64,000 bases of DNA, from assembly GCA_034432935.1 (NCBI GenBank), contig DAOUBD010000012.1, positions 1-64,000 of the forward strand, written 5' to 3'. Shown in pieces: positions 58,621-64,000 of the stretch. Every line of letters begins with the position of its first letter. Within the stretch, counting starts at the first letter, position 1. The stretch comes from DAOUAG01 sp034432935 (GTDB lineage Bacteria > Chloroflexota > Dehalococcoidia > SM23-28-2 > RBG-16-64-32). The notes under the pieces are model-generated. The model made no database searches and was not told the DNA's origin. It worked only from the letters and a program-made list of their open reading frames with translations. The position numbers were made by a program, and so were the translations under genes.

Positions 58621-60084
58621 TCATTCCTTCCAGGGGCAGGTAGTGGGTTTGCACTCAATCCCCGGGAAGTTGCCGCGCAGCCCCTTCCCTTCACTGGTCT
58701 CGGTGTTCACCACACCGAGCTGCTTCCACTTGCCATCGGCCTGGACCCACTGGACAGTGGCCCAGTGCTCGTTGACCCAGTGGTCTTGGGGGCTCAGGAT
58801 CGTGGGTCCAAGGCACATGTTACAGGTCCAGTCGCCCGTAAAGCCTGTGTTCAGCGCCTCTAGGAGACCTTCCCGCGTCAGGTCAGGCCCCGCCAGCTCC
58901 AGCGCTCTCACCAGGTGCTCCAGCGCGTTGACGGCGATGGTAGTGGCGACTGGGAAGTAGGTAGTGTTGGTCTCCTTGCCGAAGGCAGCGAGCTTGGCCC
59001 AGATGGGCTTGGTTGTGTTGTAGTATGGGTCGTCCTGGTAACGCACGGTCAGCACGCCATCCAGGGCGGTGTCGGTCTTGGGGTCGCCCGTAGGCAGCGC
59101 TCCCCATCCCGCAAGGGGGATGTTGCTACCGAAGTTCTCCCGGAGGGCCTTGATCAGCGAATACTCTTGGGTGGCTGCACCGTGATAGATCACGAAGTCT
59201 GCGCCGGAATTCACGACCTGCTGCGCCTGGGAGGTTAGATCCGTTTGGGTCGAATCGTGGGAGAAGATGCCGGCGATCTCCATGCCTAGTTTCTCAGCCT
59301 CGTACTTGATGCCCTGAAGGCCGGCCTGACTAGCCGGGAAGTCCAGATAGACCACGGCGATCTTCGCCTTCGGGTTCACCTTGGCTACAGCATCTACCAG
59401 TCCCGCGCCGGACAGAATGTCCGAGGCCTGGCCGTTGAACTCATACGGGGACGTCTCGGGCTCCTGGCCCACATTGGAGCCATCGAGGTAGAAGAGGTTA
59501 GGGACCTTCTTCTGGACCAGGTAGTCGTGCACCGCATTGTGGGTTGGCGAGCCGATGTTGTAGAAAAGGGCGAACACCTTATCGCTTTCAACCAGCTCCT
59601 TCGTGGCCTGCACGCCTTCAGGACCTCCGGAGGCGTCATCCTTTATGAGGAGCTTGATCTTGCGTCCGTGGATCCCGCCTGCCTCGTTGATGCGGTCAAT
59701 CATGGCCTGGAGGTATGGCCCCCAGACGACCTCGTAACTGGCCAGGAAGCCGGTCAGCGGGGCTGTGCGGCCTATCAGGATCTCCGTGTCCGTCACGCCG
59801 GTTCGGTCCTCGCTGGCGGGACGGGTTTTCCACATGGCCAGGCCGTCGTCCAACTGGAAGAGCCCCTCGAGCCCTCTGGCGTCACGGGGTTTGCTGGGGA
59901 TGCCAGCGTCACCGGGCTTGGCGACCTTCGGGCTGGGGCTTGCGGCCGTTGTGGCCGCCCCGGTCGTGGCCGCTGGTGTTGGACTAGCCTTTTCTTCACC
60001 GCCGCCACAGGCCGCGGCGATCATTCCCGCTAAAGCCAAGAGGGTTACCAGCGCGGCCATCCGCCATATCGCTTGCCTCCGCAT
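58621..60084 (-). CDS. ABC-transporter substrate-binding lipoprotein (branched-chain amino acid type)
   Basis: A 487-residue periplasmic-binding-fold protein (Peripla_BP_6). Signal with the lipobox A-A-A-C (Cys 26), then a Gly/Ser/Thr/Pro-rich linker of about 70 residues and the two-lobe binding domain (T-D-T-E-I-L-I-G, R-I-N-E-A-G-G-I-H-G, L-I-K-D-D-A-S-G-G). The C-terminus has C-N-M-C, C-K-P-T-T-C, so it may hold disulfides. No permease or ATPase gene is in the window. A paralogue lies 37 bp upstream. Confidence 0.93.
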   Translation of the reverse strand: MRRQAIWRMAALVTLLALAGMIAAACGGGEEKASPTPAATTGAATTAASPSPKVAKPGDAGIPSKPRDARGLEGLFQLDDGLAMWKTRPASEDRTGVTDTEILIGRTAPLTGFLASYEVVWGPYLQAMIDRINEAGGIHGRKIKLLIKDDASGGPEGVQATKELVESDKVFALFYNIGSPTHNAVHDYLVQKKVPNLFYLDGSNVGQEPETSPYEFNGQASDILSGAGLVDAVAKVNPKAKIAVVYLDFPASQAGLQGIKYEAEKLGMEIAGIFSHDSTQTDLTSQAQQVVNSGADFVIYHGAATQEYSLIKALRENFGSNIPLAGWGALPTGDPKTDTALDGVLTVRYQDDPYYNTTKPIWAKLAAFGKETNTTYFPVATTIAVNALEHLVRALELAGPDLTREGLLEALNTGFTGDWTCNMCLGPTILSPQDHWVNEHWATVQWVQADGKWKQLGVVNTETSEGKGLRGNFPGIECKPTTCPWKE

Positions 60085-60099
60085 GGGTGCGCTCCTTTC

Positions 60100-60109
60100 G
60101 TAACGTTAC
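60100..60109. promoter_or_regulatory. 10-bp palindrome between the two binding-protein genes
   Basis: GTAACGTTAC is a perfect palindrome just upstream of the AAAGGAG ribosome-binding site of the second binding-protein gene. It shares TAACGTTA with the operator at 14356-14365. May be chance. Confidence 0.25.
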
Positions 60110-60121
60110 TTGCTGCTTGAC

Positions 60122-61588
60122 CTACTGTTTCCAGGGGCAGGTATCGGGCTTGCACTCGTATCCTGGTATGTTGCCGCGGATGCCCTTGCCCTGGCTGGTC
60201 TCGAAACTCACGATGGGCGTAATGGTGTCGTAGGCGCCCTTGGCGTTGTTCCAGCGCACGGCCTGGGCTGCCTCGAAGCTCCAGTGGTCTTGGGGGCCCA
60301 AGATGGTAGGGGCGATGCAGACCGAGCAGGTCCACGATCCGTCAAAGCCGGTTTCGATGGCTTGGATCAGCCCCTCTCTAGTGAGGTCCGGCCCTGCCAG
60401 CTCCAGCGCTCTCACCAGGTGCTCGAACTCCCGAAGGACCAGGAGGCTGAGGGTCTCGTTGTAAGGAATTCCTTCTTCCTTGGCGAAGGTCTGAAGCTTC
60501 TGCCACACGGGGTCATTGGGGTCGCTATATGGGCTCTTGGTGTTACGGGTGTTCTCCACGCCATCCAGCGCCTGATTGACCTGGGGGTTGGGCAGCGCGC
60601 CGCGCTGGTACAAGGGGACGGTGCTGCCGAAGGTCTGCCGCATGGCGGTGATCGTGCCCAGGGCTGTCGTGAAGCTACCGTAGAATGTGATGGCGTCCGG
60701 CTTGGCGTCTAACGCCTGCTGGACATACGATGTCATATCGCTGGCGGTAACATCGAAGGGTACGTCGGCCACCAGTTGGCCTCCTCCCTTCTCCAGGGAC
60801 GGCTTGAATCCCTCCATAAAGGGCTGGCCCAAAGCGTCGTTCTGGTAGATGGCCGCCACCTTCGCCCCAGGATGCTCCGCGAGGATCGCCTGGGCCTGCA
60901 TGACGCCTTCCAGGATGTCCGGGAAGAGGCCCGGAAACTCGGTCGGGGTAGTCTCCGGCTCGGCCCATTTCACGTTCCCATCAAAGGTCCAGAGCTCTGG
61001 GACCTTCTTGGAGATGACGTACTCCCCTATGGCCTGATGGGGGGCGTTACCAACCCCGAAGAAGAGGGCGAATACCTTGTCCTTCTCCACCAGCTCCTGG
61101 ACCACCTGGACCGTCACCGCAGGGTTGTACTGGTCGTCCCGCGTGACGACCTCTAGCTTGCGACCGTGGATGCCGCCCGCCTCGTTGATGCGCTTTACCA
61201 GCGCCTGAATGGTCGGTCCCCATACCGCTTCGTACGTGGCGATAGCGGGGTTGCTAGCCCCCGCGTATCGCCCCAACAGGATCTTGTCCTGGGTGACCCC
61301 GGTGCGGTCTTCGCTGGCGGGTCGTTCCTTGAAGATGGCTAGGCCGTCATCGAGGGTCAAAATACCTTCGAGTCCAGCCACCGGTCGGGGGTTGCTGGGG
61401 ATGCCGGCGGCTCCGGGGCCCTTCGGCGAGGGGCTGGCTGCCGCAGTGATGACTGGGCTTGCCTTGGATGGCGTGGACGTTGCCTTTTCTTCATCATCGC
61501 CGCCGCAGCCACCGGCTACGCCAGCCGCCGCGGCCAACACGATGAAAAAATACATTATGCCGCGTATGCGCGTCAGGATGAACCTCAT
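60122..61588 (-). CDS. ABC-transporter substrate-binding lipoprotein, paralogue
   Basis: A 488-residue relative of the neighbouring gene: lipobox V-A-G-G-C (Cys 28), linker rich in Thr, Ser and Pro, then R-I-N-E-A-G-G-I-H-G-R-K and C-S-V-C-I-A-P-T-I-L-G-P. The same C-terminal C-K-P-D-T-C-P-W-K ending confirms tandem duplication. Strong ribosome-binding site. First gene downstream of regulatory element copy D, so uptake is probably under the same control as the catabolic operons. Confidence 0.93.
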   Translation of the reverse strand: MRFILTRIRGIMYFFIVLAAAAGVAGGCGGDDEEKATSTPSKASPVITAAASPSPKGPGAAGIPSNPRPVAGLEGILTLDDGLAIFKERPASEDRTGVTQDKILLGRYAGASNPAIATYEAVWGPTIQALVKRINEAGGIHGRKLEVVTRDDQYNPAVTVQVVQELVEKDKVFALFFGVGNAPHQAIGEYVISKKVPELWTFDGNVKWAEPETTPTEFPGLFPDILEGVMQAQAILAEHPGAKVAAIYQNDALGQPFMEGFKPSLEKGGGQLVADVPFDVTASDMTSYVQQALDAKPDAITFYGSFTTALGTITAMRQTFGSTVPLYQRGALPNPQVNQALDGVENTRNTKSPYSDPNDPVWQKLQTFAKEEGIPYNETLSLLVLREFEHLVRALELAGPDLTREGLIQAIETGFDGSWTCSVCIAPTILGPQDHWSFEAAQAVRWNNAKGAYDTITPIVSFETSQGKGIRGNIPGYECKPDTCPWKQ

Positions 61589-61735
61589 GGCCTTCTCCTT
61601 TGGAAGCCTTCTCCCTGCTTCTGAGCGCGGGTCTCCGCTGCCATCAGATGCGATTCATCCTCGGCCCCCCTTTGAGTGCTGGGCTTGACTCGCCATCAAC
61701 GCCAACCGATCCGGACTGGTAGCGAAGTTTGTCCC

Positions 61736-61804
61736 AGTGTAAGCGCGTTTTTCCATGGCGTCTGTCGGGCAGTTGCCCCACCACCTGTAGGGATTTACCC
61801 GACA
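61736..61804 (-). repeat. Regulatory element copy D, promoter region of the binding-protein genes
   Basis: Read on the minus strand: TGTCGGG-N5-CCCTACA (61804-61786), 16 bp, CCCGACA (61769-61763), 21 bp, TACACT (61741-61736). It points at the binding-protein gene starting at 61588, about 150 bp away. Its upstream dyad overlaps the last few codons and stop of the SRPBCC gene (61795). Confidence 0.65.
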
Positions 61805-62382
61805 TCGGCGCGGGAAGACGGCCGATCCCGACCCCCATCTTTCCGACCTATCGCCCGCCGTAGGCCCCGAACGAGAGCCCGGAAGGCTTTGCCCATCCAG
61901 ATGAAAGGTATGAAGAGGACGAACGGCCTCCGCGGAGGCGCCTCTCCGACGATGGCGATGATGATCTTGGTGACCAGCTCATCGGCGCCGGATTTTATGA
62001 ACGGCCCGATGAGGTGATTCACCACTGGCCCGATGCTGCCGCCAAAGTTAAGGGTGGCCTCTCCTCGGATCTCCGTCCGGCTGTCCTCGGCCGCATCGCT
62101 CAGCTGAATCGCGCCTGCTCCCGTGATCGGCTCGTTGAGGCCCCGCACCGTGAACCCTACTCGCTCCCCCTCCACCCATTCGGTAATCGTGATGTGAAAC
62201 TTCGTCACGCGGGAGATCGGCCCGAGGTCCCCCTTTACGGTCCAGATGGACTCCCTCTCGTTGATGATCTCGTGGGACTGGTAACCCCGTGTGAAGGGCG
62301 CCCAGTTGTTCATATCACGAACGAACTCCCAGACCACTGCCCGGGGGGCCGCCATAGTCGTCGTATAGTTCACCGTTGGCAT
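61795..62382 (-). CDS. SRPBCC-family protein with C-terminal hydrophobic segment
   Basis: A 195-residue START-like ligand-binding protein: A-A-P-R-A-V-V-W-E-F-V near residues 10-20, then E-S-I-W-T-V-K-G-D and a Gly-rich loop, and a hydrophobic helix (F-V-L-F-I-P-F-I-W) near 157 followed by a basic tail, resembling the CoxG-like protein at 32825. GGAGG precedes ATG 62382. It may bind a hydrophobic substrate at the membrane. The flavoprotein gene lies 23 bp upstream on the same strand. Confidence 0.85.
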   Translation of the reverse strand: MPTVNYTTTMAAPRAVVWEFVRDMNNWAPFTRGYQSHEIINERESIWTVKGDLGPISRVTKFHITITEWVEGERVGFTVRGLNEPITGAGAIQLSDAAEDSRTEIRGEATLNFGGSIGPVVNHLIGPFIKSGADELVTKIIIAIVGEAPPRRPFVLFIPFIWMGKAFRALVRGLRRAIGRKDGGRDRPSSRADVG

Positions 62383-62405
62383 CGATATCCTCCGCCGCCG
62401 GCTGG

Positions 62406-64000
62406 CTATGCGCCCTTCGCGGCCTGGGCCGCATTGATGCCGCAGATATAGCCCCAGGTCATGCCCAGGCCTATCGTGCCTCCCCCGCCGTAGTACCCGG
62501 GGCCCGATATGCCCGCCATGGTGTTGCCTGCCGCATAAAGCCCGGGGATCACCTGTCCTCGCACGTCCAGGACCTGGCCCTTGGCGTTGGTTCTCGGCCC
62601 GCCTTTCGTTCCTGCGGCTGCTACATGGATGGGCAGCGCGTAGAACGGCGGCTCCTCGATGGTGCCGAGGTTGGGGTGCGGCGAATTGGGGTCGCCCATC
62701 CAGCGCTCGTAAGCGCTTTCGCCGCGGCCGAAGTCCTCGTCCTTGCCTCTGCGGGCAAACTCGTTGAACCGCTGGATAGCGGCTTCCAGTCCCTCCGGGT
62801 CGATGCCCAACTGTTGGGCGAGATCCCGGAGGCTGCCGGCCTTGGGCAGCCACTCAGGGTCCGGGTCCGTGGGCATCACGGTGAGGATGGGATAGCGGCG
62901 CCGGAACTGGCTGTCCATGATGGACCAGCAGGGAAGGTTCCGAAACTCCAGGCGGTTGGGATCAAAGGTGTAGAGGGCCTTGGCCATATCGTTGTAGTTG
63001 GCCCCTTCGTTGGTGAACCTCTGTCCGTAACGGTTGACGACCGTACAATGCGGCAACGTCCGCTCCCCGATGACCCAGCGGCTCACGGGCAGCCCTTCGT
63101 GTTCCTCCCCCGGTATCGTCGCGCCGGGATACAGCCAGGCTTCGCTCATGTTTCCCAGGTCAGCCCCCAGCTCCATCGCCATGATTAGCCCGTCGCCTTC
63201 GTTTTGGGGCGGGCTGCAATGGTGGGTGATGGCCGTGGGTTGGAAGCGAGACCACAGCGCTTGATTCCACTCGAACCCGCCGCAGGCCAGGATCACGCCG
63301 CCCCGGGCCTTGATGGCTACCTCTCGCCCCCCTTGTTCAGCCACTAGGCCCGCTACCCGGCCATCCTCGCGTACTAGCCGGCGTGCGCGGGTCTCGAGAA
63401 GGATCGTAATACCCCGGTCCAAACAGCCTTTGAGGAGCCGGCCGATAAGGGCGTTGCCCGAGCCCACTAGCCCCCCTTCCATCCTCTCTACCACCCTTTC
63501 CATCGGCACGCTGGCCGGGTTGCCCATGGACTTGAGTGCCTCCTCCATGGTTAGGGGGACAAACATAAGGGGCGAAGGCCGTAGTTTCTCTGCCCACTCT
63601 CCCAGCTCAGCCTTGGCGAAAAACTCTTGATCCAGGCTGCGGCCGGCCAGCTTGCCTCCCTGGAACTCCGCTTGATAGTCGGGCAACGTCGTGGCTACGA
63701 AGCGAACCGGCGTCTTTTCCTCGAGATAGCGGGCCATCTGGTGCGCTGTATCGACGAACGTCTCCACGAGCTCATCGGGAGCCCTGCCTGCCGTCAAGCG
63801 TTTGCAGTATGCGAGCGCTTCTTCCCGGGAGTCCGTAGCGCCGACATCCTTCATGTGGTGATTCATCGGTACCCAGACCCCGCCGCCTGAGACAGCCGTC
63901 GTGCCGCCGACCTTGTCGGCCTTCTCCAACACCAGGACCTTTGCTCCGTGGTCATGGGCCAGGATGGCCGCAGTGAGGGCAGATCCCCCGGAGCCTACCA
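62406..64000 (-). CDS. FAD-dependent oxidoreductase, 3-ketosteroid dehydrogenase/fumarate reductase type (5' end outside window)
   Basis: At least 530 residues; the N-terminus is beyond the right edge. The visible start has V-G-S-G-G-S-A-L-T-A-A, the dinucleotide-binding turn, then L-E-K-A-D-K-V-G-G-T-T-A-V-S-G-G-G-V-W-V-P. It ends G-L-G-M-T-W-G-Y-I-C-G. The G-G-x-W-x-P motif near the FAD site is typical of 3-ketosteroid-delta1-dehydrogenases and related flavoproteins. The substrate is not certain. If it is a ketosteroid dehydrogenase, it would support a steroid-like pathway for this region. Confidence 0.85.
   Translation of the reverse strand, partial: VGSGGSALTAAILAHDHGAKVLVLEKADKVGGTTAVSGGGVWVPMNHHMKDVGATDSREEALAYCKRLTAGRAPDELVETFVDTAHQMARYLEEKTPVRFVATTLPDYQAEFQGGKLAGRSLDQEFFAKAELGEWAEKLRPSPLMFVPLTMEEALKSMGNPASVPMERVVERMEGGLVGSGNALIGRLLKGCLDRGITILLETRARRLVREDGRVAGLVAEQGGREVAIKARGGVILACGGFEWNQALWSRFQPTAITHHCSPPQNEGDGLIMAMELGADLGNMSEAWLYPGATIPGEEHEGLPVSRWVIGERTLPHCTVVNRYGQRFTNEGANYNDMAKALYTFDPNRLEFRNLPCWSIMDSQFRRRYPILTVMPTDPDPEWLPKAGSLRDLAQQLGIDPEGLEAAIQRFNEFARRGKDEDFGRGESAYERWMGDPNSPHPNLGTIEEPPFYALPIHVAAAGTKGGPRTNAKGQVLDVRGQVIPGLYAAGNTMAGISGPGYYGGGGTIGLGMTWGYICGINAAQAAKGA

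Noticed and set aside
62383..62853. Upstream extension of the SRPBCC gene
   Set aside because: The residues are a shadow of the flavoprotein gene; the domain begins at ATG 62382, which has GGAGG.

Overview
The window is about 64 kb of GC-rich bacterial chromosome packed with short-spaced or overlapping operons. No rRNA, tRNA, phage, plasmid or CRISPR locus is visible. Gene content and order (a cdaA-cdaR-der-plsY row, lipoprotein signals, and very many CaiB-type CoA-transferases, SCP-x-type thiolases, DUF35 proteins, acyl-CoA dehydrogenases and SDRs) fit a Chloroflexota of the Dehalococcoidia/SAR202 type or a similar catabolic generalist. That placement is an inference from gene content, not a phylogeny.

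Layout. 0.15-7.3 kb is a rightward housekeeping run: ornithine carbamoyltransferase, diadenylate cyclase and its YbbR regulator, Der GTPase, PlsY, a HEAT-repeat protein, a Nudix hydrolase and a GNAT. 7.4-17.6 kb is mixed: tandem SDRs, a two-gene MaoC hydratase, a PEBP lipoprotein, a PHP phosphoesterase, a thiolase/YbaK/DUF35 operon, a PadR regulator, and an acyl carrier protein with an LpxL-like acyltransferase. 17.8-34.2 kb carries SDRs, a ferredoxin-FAD oxidoreductase, two fused double CoA-transferases, a second MaoC pair, and an acyl-CoA dehydrogenase pair followed by thiolase, DUF35 and CoxG. 34.5-42.6 kb holds crotonases, an acyl-CoA dehydrogenase and single CoA-transferases. 43.0-52.6 kb is one nine-gene rightward operon (three acyl-CoA dehydrogenases, fused MaoC, fused double CoA-transferase, thiolase, DUF35, SDR). 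52.5-64 kb, all leftward, has an SDR, a CoA-transferase, a three-subunit molybdenum hydroxylase, two ABC substrate-binding lipoproteins, an SRPBCC protein and a flavoprotein cut by the right edge.

How the genes may work together. Solute-binding lipoproteins and a molybdenum hydroxylase would capture and oxidise an organic substrate. CoA-transferases would activate it, and heteromeric acyl-CoA dehydrogenases, MaoC hydratases, SDRs and crotonases would process it. Three thiolase-like/DUF35 pairs could do carbon-carbon cleavage, as in actinobacterial steroid side-chain degradation. The substrate is unknown.

The most notable unexplained signal is a four-copy intergenic element at 23338-23405, 40122-40190, 42719-42787 and 61736-61804. 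It has a 19-bp dyad (TGTMGGG-N5-CCCKACA), then 15-16 bp, a third half-site (CCSGACA), exactly 21 bp, and a -10-like hexamer. Three copies sit in promoter position for catabolic or uptake operons. This looks like the binding site of an unidentified activator that ties them into one regulon.
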